Positions 30,366 through 39,663 of a stretch of 42,818 nucleotides of DNA are shown piece after piece. Origin of the DNA: Planctomycetota bacterium. Its GTDB lineage: Bacteria; Planctomycetota; JAJSAM01; JAJVHW01. Each line of letters opens with the position of its first letter. Within the stretch, counting starts at the first letter, position 1. Both the position numbers and the translations under genes were made by a program. The notes beneath the pieces were generated by a model. That model was not told the DNA's origin. It did not search any database and saw only the letters and a program-made list of their open reading frames with translations. The stretch covers positions 1-42,818 of the forward strand of contig JAJVHW010000158.1 in the NCBI GenBank assembly GCA_022072415.1. Direction: 5' to 3'.

Positions 30366-31847
30366 TCATTTACGCTCAGTCAGTTGTTGGAGCATAAGCG
30401 CCATTTGACTGTGTTCGCCTTGGGTATGAATTGGCTCAACAATGTTATTCGTGACAATGGCGTAGATATATGCTTCGTTACTCTCCATTCTGAACAGCAA
30501 CCCAATGGGCGGCTGTCCATTTAGCTTGATTGAGACGCCTGGATTTCCGCTTGCCGAAATGGTTTTAAGTGATTCGATAGCATTATTTTCAAATAAAAGC
30601 CCCAACCACTGGGAACATGGCATCAGTATTACCCATTGCCCCAGGTAATTCACGTACAAATTGGACGCCACAAATTTCGATGGAAGTCTTAGCTCGCTTA
30701 TTTTTTTTGCGTTGCGTGAAGCAGCCCCCTTTTCATATTTAGCTTTTTCGTTTGCCGCAACATTTTCACGAGCTACGCGCTCACGCTCAGCTTCAGCTTT
30801 TCGCTGGTCTTCAACACGTTTCTCTTGTTCCTGCTTTTGTTTAGCAGCAAGCTTTTCAGCCTGCTGTTGCTTATACTGAGCTAAGAGTTGAGAGCGTCGC
30901 TCACTGATGGCGCTTAGTATTGCCAAGTCGAATTCTTTGCGTAGCTTCGGTAACGCGATCAAATACGGGTGCGCACCCGATTTTCCGCTGCACCAACCAC
31001 TTCCATTCTCAGGCAACAATCTAGCTGCGGTTTGCTCAACATTCGACAATTTCATTTTGACGGCCTGCTGATTAAACGTGAAGTCGGGTGGCCCACCAAT
31101 CGAGCCCTCAACATACGCACGTACCGTTTCTCCGAACAACGTTTTCACATTGTGTTCAAACTCACCCACACATCCAACGTCTCTTGGCAACTCGGTTACG
31201 CCGAAGTCGTTATATAGAGTAGCCATTACAGATTGGACAAATGCGGTCCTCTCACTGACATAAATTTTGTTTTGATCAAGAAACTGGCCGGCGCGCGTTT
31301 TCTCAATCATTTCGGCCTTGGTGCTAAAGAGAGGTCCGGTTGCAGTTGTGGCTACAGAATTCTTTCTTTGAGTAACAGTCTGTACAGTGTTTTCTCTGGG
31401 GACCGTGTTGGCAATTGAAGTGCCAGGTATCAATGAGATTGCGATTTCAACATTGCAATCACGAAGTCGTTGCATTCCATCTTCTGTGGAGATGGTCGCA
31501 GACCCTATAAGCTTGCCTTCCTCAAGGTTCAGCTTTACTGCAGTACGCCAACTTTTGTTGATGGGATTGCTCGAATTCCAGGAGCCCTTCAATGCCAAAT
31601 TAACTTGGCCAAGCTGAAAGACTCCACTTCCCGATTCAGTATATTTTCCGTCAGTGCGTAACCAAGAGATCGAGGTTCCTGAAACATGCAGTTGCACCGG
31701 TTGGGTCCACGGACCACGCTTTGCATCGCTGGTCAATGGGCCGCAACGCAATGTCCCGGTGTAGCTGCCATCCTTGATCTGAGCGCTTACTTCGGAAGAA
31801 GCTATAAGGCAACAACCGATCAGAAAAGAGCAAAAATATTTGACCAT
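30366..31847 (-). CDS. Secreted protein with a Lys/Glu coiled-coil segment, AT-rich, 493 residues
   Basis: Starting at the ATG at 31847 (GGGGGGATGT upstream), residues 1-22 form a signal peptide ending VSAQ, so it is exported. Residues about 320-390 form a long Lys/Glu/Gln-rich helix (AEKLAAKQKQEQEKRVEDQR) likely to be a coiled coil. The ends are more ordinary mixed sequence with several cysteines in the N-terminal part. I do not recognise the family. Its base composition is clearly more AT-rich than its neighbours, a sign of separate origin. It stands alone on the minus strand. No clear terminator follows. The gap 31848-32059 upstream of it contains no gene I can support. Confidence 0.7.
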   Translation of the reverse strand: MVKYFCSFLIGCCLIASSEVSAQIKDGSYTGTLRCGPLTSDAKRGPWTQPVQLHVSGTSISWLRTDGKYTESGSGVFQLGQVNLALKGSWNSSNPINKSWRTAVKLNLEEGKLIGSATISTEDGMQRLRDCNVEIAISLIPGTSIANTVPRENTVQTVTQRKNSVATTATGPLFSTKAEMIEKTRAGQFLDQNKIYVSERTAFVQSVMATLYNDFGVTELPRDVGCVGEFEHNVKTLFGETVRAYVEGSIGGPPDFTFNQQAVKMKLSNVEQTAARLLPENGSGWCSGKSGAHPYLIALPKLRKEFDLAILSAISERRSQLLAQYKQQQAEKLAAKQKQEQEKRVEDQRKAEAERERVARENVAANEKAKYEKGAASRNAKKISELRLPSKFVASNLYVNYLGQWVILMPCSQWLGLLFENNAIESLKTISASGNPGVSIKLNGQPPIGLLFRMESNEAYIYAIVTNNIVEPIHTQGEHSQMALMLQQLTERK

Positions 31848-32059
31848 ACATCCCCCCACTGATAAGCATGATTTTCCTGGCATGTTGAATTGCCTGTCGT
31901 AAATTCCATGAATCATAGAGAGAAGTCAGCCACCGCAGGACGGCGAGGCCGGGTTTGCCGGTTGTACGCAAGAGGTGCATTTTTTGCAACCGGGGAATCC
32001 ATGTGCCCCACTGTGCTTCCGCCTTTCGCTCTTTGGTGGACTTCAAATCGGTAGCAGTG

Positions 32060-33046
32060 CTACTTGGAACACCCACTATGAAATCTTTCCGACATAGGCT
32101 GACGCCGGATATTGCTAACCAGCGTCCCGAACCCACGCAACCACCATTCAAGCTGGGCGCTATCGACGACGGTGGCGCAAATCTCGTACTGATCGCCTAT
32201 CTCCTTAACCAGCTGATCGTCGGATAGCGGAGACTCCAACAGGTGGGCGCCAGCGTTTCGAGCGATTCTAAACGTCAGGCGGATACGTCGCCCTTCGCCA
32301 AAGCCGAAGCGTCCATCGTCGTCGTATTTCTTCAAGTCGAAATTCCTTGGGCGCTCGAAGGTCAATGTTGATGCCTTGGCGGAGCTGATGCGGTGAATCG
32401 CCAGACTCCTTTCGTTGTCGTAACCGCGAAAGCGGCAGACCAAATAGAGTCGCGGTCCCTGCTGGGCCAGGCCGAGCGGCATCACCTCAGCCTTGGTCGC
32501 CTTGCCTGTAGCGCTCTTGTAGTCGACATGCAGCCAACGGTTGGCATAGAGCGCGTTGCTGACTTCTTCGAACACCCCGGGCTTGATCTTGGGCGGCAGC
32601 AGAGGCTGCATGGTACTAACGACGCGGACCTTGTTTAGCCATTCCCGTTCTCGCCGCGCACTGGCCTGCGGGCCCAGGTTGGCCCGCGCCTGGACGAAGA
32701 ACGGTTCCATCGACTTCATCAGGTTGGCCGGCAACAGGTTCCGCAAATGCTGCTCGGCCAGGGTGAGCAACAGCGACTCCTGCTCGGTGAGCGAAGGCAC
32801 GGACATGCCCTTTGCCCGATCCTTCCATCGGTAACCGTAGGGCTTGCTGCGGTCGTCCCGCTCGATCTCGAAGTGTTCACTTAACATATCCAACTGCCGC
32901 TGGATGGTGCGCAGGTCGCGTTCGACGCCGATGTCGGCGAGCTGCCTGTGCAACTCCGGGGCCGAAATCTTGCGGCCGCGGGGAATGCGGCGCAGCATTT
33001 CAAGGACCAGCAGGACGGTTTCCAGGGTATCGGGGCGCTTGGGCAT
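32060..33046 (-). CDS. WYL-domain transcriptional regulator, 328 residues
   Basis: Residues about 1-65 form a winged helix-turn-helix (ISAPELHRQLADIGVERDLR, then IQRQLDML). The WYL domain follows, with a strand pattern LHVDYKSATGKATKAEVMPLG and RLYLVCRFRG, ending in a C-terminal WCX-like region. Proteins of this build (such as BrxR and CapW) sense nucleic acid or nucleotide signals and repress phage-defence operons. Here it is the last gene of a three-gene minus-strand operon, five bases after the nuclease gene. Its likely operator is the inverted repeat at 36741-36759. Whether it represses or activates is unknown. Confidence 0.9.
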   Translation of the reverse strand: MPKRPDTLETVLLVLEMLRRIPRGRKISAPELHRQLADIGVERDLRTIQRQLDMLSEHFEIERDDRSKPYGYRWKDRAKGMSVPSLTEQESLLLTLAEQHLRNLLPANLMKSMEPFFVQARANLGPQASARREREWLNKVRVVSTMQPLLPPKIKPGVFEEVSNALYANRWLHVDYKSATGKATKAEVMPLGLAQQGPRLYLVCRFRGYDNERSLAIHRISSAKASTLTFERPRNFDLKKYDDDGRFGFGEGRRIRLTFRIARNAGAHLLESPLSDDQLVKEIGDQYEICATVVDSAQLEWWLRGFGTLVSNIRRQPMSERFHSGCSK

Positions 33047-33051
33047 CGGAT

Positions 33052-34563
33052 CTAGATCGCCAGATCGTTGCGGCCGGAGAAGAACTGCCAGAGGCGAACC
33101 ATGCCGTAGGTGTCGAGCCAGCAGTATTCGAGCAGCTCTTTCTCTATGCGTTCCTTGTCCGACCGGGACGCCGCAGGAGAGGTCGCCTGGATGTAGGCGC
33201 TCATGGCCATGCCGCCGTCCTGTACTCCGGCGAGCGAATCATAGCGCAGCCTGGGATCGGGCACTGCGGCCGGCAGCACCTTCTTGATACTCCAGCTCCC
33301 CTGCTGGCTGGGATGATAATAGTGTGCCTCGGCGATCTTCATCAGATCGACGATCCGCTCATTGATGGCCAACAGGGCGCGCCTCATGCGCGGGAAACGT
33401 TCTGCGAGCTCGTTGATGCGCGCCTTTTCGAATTTCTCGTTATAGACGAAGACCGGGCCGCGCTCGCCCAAGGCGGCAATCAGCGCTTCTGCCAGCGCCT
33501 TCGCAGGATCGTTGCCCGAGAGATCGAGAAGCGATACGTGGCTCAGCTTTCCGCTACGCGACAGCATATGCAAGCTGAACTGAAAGGGAATCTGCTGGTA
33601 GGGCCGCGTCCCCTTCCAGACAGGCACGGCAAACAGGATGGTCTCGAAATCCAGGAAGTAAGCCGGGAGCTTGTGCGCCGCCAGCTCAGCGGCGGCCTGT
33701 TCGGCATCGAAGTATGCCTTGCCGGTGAGCGTGCTGTGCTTGACACGCAACTGGCGATCATTGAGCACGGCATCGGGAACCTGGCGCAGGTCGGCAACCC
33801 CTTCCTCATCGATCAGCGCCTTGAGTTTCCTGGACTGGATGCGCGGTAGCCAGGCAGCTGGATAGTCCGATTGTGGCTCGCGACTCTGGCAATGAGCCAG
33901 GAAGCCGCATTCGTAAGGCTTCGAGCAGTGGCTGCCGGTACCCATCTTCGGTTCTGCGCGCTTGCGCGCGATGGCGTGTGCGTTGGCGATCCACTCGACG
34001 ACCTCGGATTCCCGGCCGAAGGCCTCTTCGGTCAGGTCGTTTTCTTTGAGCAGGCCCTGGTAATCCTCGCTACCCGGATAGACCCACTTGCTATCGATAT
34101 GGGCGAGCGCGACGGACGCCAGGGGAACGCCGGCATTTCTGGCGACGAAGGCCTGGATCGCCGCGTCGTCGCGGTAGTAGTCCTTGAGGCTTGTCGAAGA
34201 CTTCACCTCGATCATGCGCCAGGCCCGCTTTCCACCCCTCTTCGCGGGCAGCATCACGTCGGCGAAGGCCTGCGCTCCGCCCGCCGCAAATCCGGCCTCG
34301 AATATCGGGCGTGACGAGCCCAGCAGTTCACGGCTCCTGGCAAGGGCCGCGTCGAATCCTTCCGCCATGACATCGATCAGTTGCCCCTTTCCCGCCGGGT
34401 CATACAGACGCCGCGCGACTCTGCCAACCTCATGGCCAGCGTTAAAGCTGGCCTGGGTCGTTGAGGAGTCCTGCCGCAGCTCGGGGCGATGGATTTCGAG
34501 CCAGAGCCGCTTCGGGCACTGCCTGTAGGCCAGCAGCTTGGTTTTCGAGAGGGTGCGCATCAT
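33052..34563 (-). CDS. Cas4-like iron-sulfur nuclease fused to a DEDD exonuclease domain (DUF2779), 503 residues
   Basis: The N-terminal half resembles Cas4: Cys16 in YRQCPKRLW, D102 and E119-V-K121 (IEVKSS) of the PD-(D/E)XK site, then Cys213, Cys219 and Cys225 in HCSKPYECGFLAHC. Four such cysteines bind a 4Fe-4S cluster in Cas4 and AddB. The C-terminal half is DUF2779, with DEDD-like exonuclease blocks DFET (305-308), YNEKFEK (about 374-380) and a late CWLDTYG. The protein thus appears to carry two nuclease sites. The gene starts at ATG-ATG (34563 or 34560), 42 bases after the AAA+ gene. The nuclease calls follow from motifs; activity is untested. Confidence 0.85.
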   Translation of the reverse strand: MMRTLSKTKLLAYRQCPKRLWLEIHRPELRQDSSTTQASFNAGHEVGRVARRLYDPAGKGQLIDVMAEGFDAALARSRELLGSSRPIFEAGFAAGGAQAFADVMLPAKRGGKRAWRMIEVKSSTSLKDYYRDDAAIQAFVARNAGVPLASVALAHIDSKWVYPGSEDYQGLLKENDLTEEAFGRESEVVEWIANAHAIARKRAEPKMGTGSHCSKPYECGFLAHCQSREPQSDYPAAWLPRIQSRKLKALIDEEGVADLRQVPDAVLNDRQLRVKHSTLTGKAYFDAEQAAAELAAHKLPAYFLDFETILFAVPVWKGTRPYQQIPFQFSLHMLSRSGKLSHVSLLDLSGNDPAKALAEALIAALGERGPVFVYNEKFEKARINELAERFPRMRRALLAINERIVDLMKIAEAHYYHPSQQGSWSIKKVLPAAVPDPRLRYDSLAGVQDGGMAMSAYIQATSPAASRSDKERIEKELLEYCWLDTYGMVRLWQFFSGRNDLAI

Positions 34564-34605
34564 GGGTTTGGTGGTGTGTGCCGACAGAATATCCCATAAG
34601 GATGG

Positions 34606-36702
34606 CTATTGCAGGAAGCCGATGGCAGCCTGCGGGCCTTCCTTGATCTCGCATTCGGCCTCGAGCGCCTCGATCAAGGCGTCGCAGGAAGCGAAAGGAT
34701 GGAAGCGGTGGCGCCGGGCCATCACGGCGAAGTCGCCCGGCGTCAGCCCGCGCAGGCGCGCCAGCCGCATCAGGTGATCAGGGCCGGGCGCAGGGATGTT
34801 CGCTTTGGCACAGAAGCGGCACAGCAGCTTCGCTGCCTGCTCGCACGTCATGAAGTCAAACTTGATCTTGAGATCGAAACGGCGCAGCGCCGCCTGGTCG
34901 AGATTTTTCATCAGGTTGGTTGAGGCGATGAATACCCCGGGGAAGGACTCGATCTGGGTCAGCATTTCATTGACCAGGCTGGTCTCCCAGCCCCGCAGTT
35001 CGCCGCGCCGGTCCTGCAGGAAGCTGTCGACCTCGTCGATCATCAGCAGGGCATTCTCCTCGGCCGCTTGCCTGAAGGTGCGGGCAATTTTCTTCTCGCT
35101 CTCGCCGACCCACATCGACAGCAGATCGGAAGCCCTTTTAGTCTGCAGCGGCAGGTCGAGGCGGTCGGCCAGCCACTTCCCATAGGCCGTTTTCCCGGTC
35201 CCGGGCGGACCGAACAGGCACAGACGCCCTGACCGGGCTGCGATGAGGGACTCGGCAATCTTTGCGAGGTCCGCATCGGCATTGATGAAAGCGGTGTCGT
35301 AGAACTCCGGCAGGCGGTTATCGTCGCTTCTACGGAGACGCAGATAGCCTTGTCCTTCGAGCGTGTTGCCGATCAGTAACGCCATGGCTCCGGCTGCATC
35401 GCAACTGACAAGCTCCTTGTGGATTGTGCGGACCACGGATGCTGCGCGGGTCACGACTGCAGGAGCGAGTGACTCGTGCTCGGCAATGCGGACCATATCC
35501 GCTTCGTCAAGCAGGTCCGAGCAGGCCTCCCGGATAATTCGCTCCCGTTGCCGCCGGGACGGCAGCGGAAGTTCGATGACCATGTCGAAACGGCGAATGA
35601 ATGCCGGATCGAGGCTCTGGATCGAGTTCGACAGCCACAGCGTCGGCACCGGGTTGCTTTCCAGAATACGATTGATCCAGGCTTTTCGCGTCTGCGCGGT
35701 GCTCTTGCGACCAAAGCCGTAGTCGCCATCGTCGAAGACGTCCTCCACCTCATCGAAAAGCAGGATCGCCCTGCGCTTCGAGAAGAAACATTGGGCAGCC
35801 TTGAATGCCCTCAGGCGCCGCTCGCCGTCTACCGGCTTGTTCTCGCTGTCCTCGCTGGCGACTTCGAACAGCTCGCAGTCGAACTCCTTTGCAAGTAGCT
35901 TGGCCAGCTGGCTCTTGCCGGTGCCGGGTTGGCCCTGCAGGAAAATGTTGACGCCTTTCCGGCCGGTGGTGAGGGCGTGCTTGAGATAGGGCAGGAGCAG
36001 GGAGAGCGACTCACCGAGATGATCAAAATCGGCAAGCGAAAGCTCCGCTGGCGTACTGGGTGTAAGGATATCGCGCAGCAGAACGACCGGGTCTGCGTCA
36101 AAGGACAGAATGTGATCCGCAAAGCTCCTGGAAAGGAGGTCGAACTTCTCGCGCAGGGAGGATGTGCCCTGCCGATCTATGGAGAGCAGGCCTGTCGTGG
36201 CCAAAACGCCATGCGGACTCAGCGAGGCGCAAACATCCCGTTCGGAAAGATCCAGCACCACAGTCAGCGCGTTGAACAACTTGAGGGTCGACAGTTCTCC
36301 AAGATAATCGGCCGCTAAAGCGACTAGCTGCCCGTCATTCAGTATGACGGCGAATTCGAGAATTCGGCAGTCCGTCTCCGACAAGTTGGCCAGATCGGCC
36401 AGGCGCTTGACGTTGCGCTGGAGGCAGGAGGGCACCATAGCGTCCCACGACTCGTCTTCGCAAGCCTGATAAATCTTGCGAAGCTGCGTCGTTGCGGTCT
36501 TCTGGTCATATTCGCGGGGCGAAGGATCAATCCACTCCTCCAGTCCAACCGCTATGGCCAGCGGATCGCTCCTGATTTCGCTGTAGGAAATGAATTCCCG
36601 ATATCCGCCCAAGGGGACGAGGATTCGCAGAAGCCAGAGCCTGACGATAGGAGGAATGTCGAGGGGGTTGAGGGATCTGCGAGGATTGCGGCGTTTGGCC
36701 AT
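34606..36702 (-). CDS. Tandem AAA+ ATPase (Cdc48/FtsH-like modules), 698 residues
   Basis: Two AAA+ modules are visible. The first has Walker A GQPGTGKSQLAK (about 254-265) and Walker B LLFDEVEDVF (about 314). The second has Walker A GPPGTGKTAYGK (about 493-504), Walker B MIDEVDSF (about 553) and an arginine-finger region ALRRFDLKIKFD. The first about 230 residues are a helical N-terminal domain without a known motif. The layout resembles Cdc48-type unfoldases, here paired with a nuclease and a WYL regulator, which suggests remodelling of a nucleoprotein target. GGAGA before the ATG at 36702 supports the start. It is the first gene of its operon. Confidence 0.88.
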   Translation of the reverse strand: MAKRRNPRRSLNPLDIPPIVRLWLLRILVPLGGYREFISYSEIRSDPLAIAVGLEEWIDPSPREYDQKTATTQLRKIYQACEDESWDAMVPSCLQRNVKRLADLANLSETDCRILEFAVILNDGQLVALAADYLGELSTLKLFNALTVVLDLSERDVCASLSPHGVLATTGLLSIDRQGTSSLREKFDLLSRSFADHILSFDADPVVLLRDILTPSTPAELSLADFDHLGESLSLLLPYLKHALTTGRKGVNIFLQGQPGTGKSQLAKLLAKEFDCELFEVASEDSENKPVDGERRLRAFKAAQCFFSKRRAILLFDEVEDVFDDGDYGFGRKSTAQTRKAWINRILESNPVPTLWLSNSIQSLDPAFIRRFDMVIELPLPSRRQRERIIREACSDLLDEADMVRIAEHESLAPAVVTRAASVVRTIHKELVSCDAAGAMALLIGNTLEGQGYLRLRRSDDNRLPEFYDTAFINADADLAKIAESLIAARSGRLCLFGPPGTGKTAYGKWLADRLDLPLQTKRASDLLSMWVGESEKKIARTFRQAAEENALLMIDEVDSFLQDRRGELRGWETSLVNEMLTQIESFPGVFIASTNLMKNLDQAALRRFDLKIKFDFMTCEQAAKLLCRFCAKANIPAPGPDHLMRLARLRGLTPGDFAVMARRHRFHPFASCDALIEALEAECEIKEGPQAAIGFLQ

Positions 36703-36740
36703 GCTGGTCTCCGATGTTCGAAGACCATTTTCTAACTATG

Positions 36741-36759
36741 AGCGACATGATGTGTCGCT
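36741..36759. promoter_or_regulatory. Inverted repeat in the divergent promoter region, candidate WYL operator
   Basis: AGCGACA and TGTCGCT, 7-base arms around a 5-base spacer, lie 39 bases upstream of the AAA+ start and about 100 bases before the GIY-YIG gene. This is a suitable size and place for a dimeric regulator controlling both promoters; the WYL protein of the same operon is the natural candidate. Confidence 0.5.
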
Positions 36760-36857
36760 TAAGGTTGGGCTCTGGTCATTGGGATAGTTATTCCTATTGC
36801 GTCTCCATATCGCCACTGTGTAGCATGCAACATCGATGTACTTTCAGGAGAGCTCAG

Positions 36858-37373
36858 ATGAAATTTTCCAAGTGGGCGAAATGGGATGAGCGTGAAATTG
36901 TTCTGAAGATGGAGGTTGGGAAAAGGACCATCTCCGGGAAGGATCTCTTGAAATTTCGCGGCATCTATGCGCTTGCTATATCCAAAAAAACGGACATGAC
37001 TGGCAAGGATTTTAAATGGGAGAAGGACATCGTCTACTTCGGCATGACGAATTCGATTAAAGGATTAGCCGGCAGGCTGAAGCAATTCAACAATACCCTA
37101 CGCGACCTCCCTGGCGCAGGGCATGGTGGTGCGGCGCGATTCTTGTCCAAGAACGAACGCAAGCATAAGAAGGGGGATGTCCTCGCGAAGAAGCTTTTTG
37201 TATCGGTAAGCCCGTTCTTTAGTTCCAAGCCTGGGCTGAAACCAGAAACGTCACGCGATTTGAAGCTGATGGGTCGGGTTGCGAAAGCCGAGTACGATGC
37301 CTTGGCGACTTACCTGGGAGAGCATAAAGCTTTGCCCAAATACAACGATAAAGAACTGTCTCCGAAAAGATAG
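36858..37373 (+). CDS. GIY-YIG nuclease-like protein, 171 residues
   Basis: GIY is at residues 35-37 and YFGMT at 60-64, followed by GLAGRLKQF with Arg73. This matches the GIY-YIG order GIY...Y(V/F)G...R of a small endonuclease domain; the middle segment FKWEKDIVYFG is typical. The C-terminal half is basic (KNERKHKKGD), suited to DNA binding. The ATG at 36858 follows AGGAG. It is transcribed away from the AAA+/nuclease/WYL operon, sharing its 155-base promoter region, so it may belong to the same module. The catalytic Glu usually found later in the domain is not certain. Confidence 0.75.
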   Translation: MKFSKWAKWDEREIVLKMEVGKRTISGKDLLKFRGIYALAISKKTDMTGKDFKWEKDIVYFGMTNSIKGLAGRLKQFNNTLRDLPGAGHGGAARFLSKNERKHKKGDVLAKKLFVSVSPFFSSKPGLKPETSRDLKLMGRVAKAEYDALATYLGEHKALPKYNDKELSPKR

Positions 37374-37476
37374 TCATTGATTTGCGTGATGGACATCAAT
37401 GCCAGCTGACACCCAAAATGCAGACGCACGGACCGAGCAGACCCAACAGCAGCTCCCACGATTAGGGATTCTATCC

Positions 37477-38427
37477 TCATGGTGGCGGCAAGAGTTGCTC
37501 GACGCGAACCCACTGCATTGGCGGCGTAACGTTCTCCCATTGGATATAGGCCAGCGGCGGCTTTACTTCGATGACCAATCCATGGAACGCTGCGTAATGG
37601 GTCCGCATCATCTTCACCCGATCGCCTGGCTTAAGTTTCGCCTGGAACTGCCTTAAAGCCTCCGATTCCGCCTGCCGCAGGATCTCTTGTTGCCTCTGCG
37701 CTTCAGCCTGCCGGGCCGCTGCCTCCGACCTTTGCCTAGCACGCGCCTCCTCCTGCTCCAGGGCGAGCGGCAGTTTTTCCTTTGCCTTGACGACCAGCGA
37801 TTCCGGATCGGGCGCGCCTTCATAGCGGGCAATGAATTCGCTCAGCTGTCTGGCGGAGATGGCATTCGCAAATGCTTTGCGGTATTCGATCAGTGGCGCC
37901 GATTCCCGGGCGAATTCGATGGCTTTTGATTCACTCACCGCCGTATCGAGTACTTGCCGGTCGAGGGAAACGGTGAATCCCGTATTGCCCGAGGCTGCAT
38001 CGGATACCGTCAGTATCCCCAGGCTCAGGACACCGCGCAGAACCGTCGCCGCGACCGACGATCCCTTGTTGGCGGAATAGAAGGCCGAATTGCACTCCAG
38101 GTAGCCGAACTGCTCCCGCTCCTTCATCTTGGTCAGGCAGAGCTTGCTCCCCTTGGGTAGCGGCTGGGTTAGCACACGAAGCGAACCGTCCGCCAGCGTG
38201 ACCTCTACTTTCTCGGTGGCAGTATCCTTGTCGTCTCCCTCCAGGCTGGCTGACCATCGCTCCCCGGCGCGGTGCAGATAGACCGTGACCGCCCTGATCG
38301 AAATCAGTCGCGAACTTGGCGCTGTCGAACCATCGACAATGGATTCGGGTAGTGGGGATTGCTGAGCCAACGCCGGTATACCGATCAGCAACCCTACCAA
38401 CAGAACTTCGCAGGACAGGCGTCGCAT
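37477..38427 (-). CDS. Secreted protein with a coiled-coil segment, 316 residues
   Basis: Residues 1-21 are a signal peptide (LLVGLLIGIPALAQ). Residues about 215-265 are rich in Glu, Arg, Gln and Ala (EQEEARARQRSEAAARQAEA), a clear coiled coil. The final part, with LKPGDRVKMMRTHYAAFHG and VIEVKPPLAYIQW, resembles an SH3- or KOW-like barrel. The two cysteines in LCLTKMKEREQFGYLEC could form a disulfide. It starts 2 bases after the stop of the upstream gene, so the two are an operon of exported proteins. No function is known to me. Confidence 0.72.
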   Translation of the reverse strand: MRRLSCEVLLVGLLIGIPALAQQSPLPESIVDGSTAPSSRLISIRAVTVYLHRAGERWSASLEGDDKDTATEKVEVTLADGSLRVLTQPLPKGSKLCLTKMKEREQFGYLECNSAFYSANKGSSVAATVLRGVLSLGILTVSDAASGNTGFTVSLDRQVLDTAVSESKAIEFARESAPLIEYRKAFANAISARQLSEFIARYEGAPDPESLVVKAKEKLPLALEQEEARARQRSEAAARQAEAQRQQEILRQAESEALRQFQAKLKPGDRVKMMRTHYAAFHGLVIEVKPPLAYIQWENVTPPMQWVRVEQLLPPP

Positions 38428-38429
38428 GA

Positions 38430-39533
38430 TCAGCGTGCCCCGCCGGTTTTCAGCAGGGCGACGATGTCTTGTCGCCCATTGCTTTCCGCAATGGCCAGGG
38501 GCGTTGCTCCAGGGGCGCCGGCATTCAAGTCGATACCGGCGCCGGTGATGAACAGGTCCACAGCCAAGACATCGCCGCGGCGAATGGCCGCCAAAAACTG
38601 CTCCTGGCTAAAGTACTGGAGCCCCATGGCCGTGAGTTCCTTGCGTGCTGCGGCAGCTGCATGCTTCCGTTCGGGCTGGCTCTGTGGCGGCAGTTGTACC
38701 GCCATCTGCTGGCGGGCCATTTCGCGCTGTTGCAGCTGGGCCGCCTGCAACTGGGCCATCGCCGGCGGCACGGAGGCAGGCATCATCGCCGTCGCCTGGG
38801 CTGGGGATGCTTGCGCGGGCTGGGCGGGTTCCGTCGTCGTTGCCTGAACCTGGGCGGTAGCTACGGCCCGGTTTTCAGGACGGGGAATATCGTCATCCAC
38901 CACTGTCCGGCCGGCCAGGTCCTTCGGATGCAACTGCACCAACTTGAAGCCGATCCCGGCCGTCTGGAGTCCGTTTTCCATCTTGGCAAGGAGCTTGTTG
39001 ATGGTGGCGCTGCTGTCGCCCAAGCCCGTGGCGCCACCAAGGGCCCGGCCAAGCATGGCAGCAAGCACATTGGGATTGGCGTTGCCTGCCCCGGACTGCT
39101 GGCCGTAGAGGGCGAAGTAGTTGATCCGGAGACCGCCGGTGTAAGGGAACAGGCAGACACGGTGGTAAATCTTCTCCCCATACTTCGCCATCGAGGTGTC
39201 GAGCCCTTCAATGGAGAGCAGTTCGCTAGCGCAGTCCGGTTTATACCCTCCGCTCAGGCGCTGACCGATGGTCATCTGGCTCGGGTAGTCGGGGTAGGGG
39301 GAAGGGGGGATGCCGTAACGAACCTGGGCATTTCGAGCATAGGTGCGGATGGCGCCCAGCACGATCCCCTCGATGGCGTCCACCTGACGGGTTGCACCCG
39401 GCAAATCATAGACGGCGTAGATCGTCTTTTCCCGGTAGGTTGAACCGCCGAGCTCGGCAATCGGGTTCTGGGCCAGCACGGGCATTCCGGCGATCATGGG
39501 CGCCAATGCCATCAAGCAATAAAGTAGTTTCAT
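38430..39533 (-). CDS. Secreted protein with C-terminal ankyrin repeats, 367 residues
   Basis: Residues 1-21 are a signal peptide ending PVLAQ. The N-terminal domain (about 22-220) is unrecognised and contains two cysteines. Residues about 225-300 are a Gln/Ala/Pro-rich linker (AQLQAAQLQQREMARQQ). The last about 60 residues read AIRRGDVLAVDLFITGAGIDLN then PLAIAESNGRQDIVALLKTGG, which is ankyrin repeat sequence. Such repeats bind proteins. The gene overlaps the promoter region divergent from the XRE regulator, and its stop is 2 bases from the next gene's start. Confidence 0.78.
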   Translation of the reverse strand: MKLLYCLMALAPMIAGMPVLAQNPIAELGGSTYREKTIYAVYDLPGATRQVDAIEGIVLGAIRTYARNAQVRYGIPPSPYPDYPSQMTIGQRLSGGYKPDCASELLSIEGLDTSMAKYGEKIYHRVCLFPYTGGLRINYFALYGQQSGAGNANPNVLAAMLGRALGGATGLGDSSATINKLLAKMENGLQTAGIGFKLVQLHPKDLAGRTVVDDDIPRPENRAVATAQVQATTTEPAQPAQASPAQATAMMPASVPPAMAQLQAAQLQQREMARQQMAVQLPPQSQPERKHAAAAARKELTAMGLQYFSQEQFLAAIRRGDVLAVDLFITGAGIDLNAGAPGATPLAIAESNGRQDIVALLKTGGAR

Positions 39534-39663
39534 GGCTGTTCCTGTGGGTCACGCCATCTTCCCCTGCGGAGAGACGGAACGAAGGGTAAAAAATAATGAC
39601 AAGCCAATCTTACCAAAAAGAGAGTAATAAACAGTAGAGTATTATTCTGTAGATACAAAGCCC

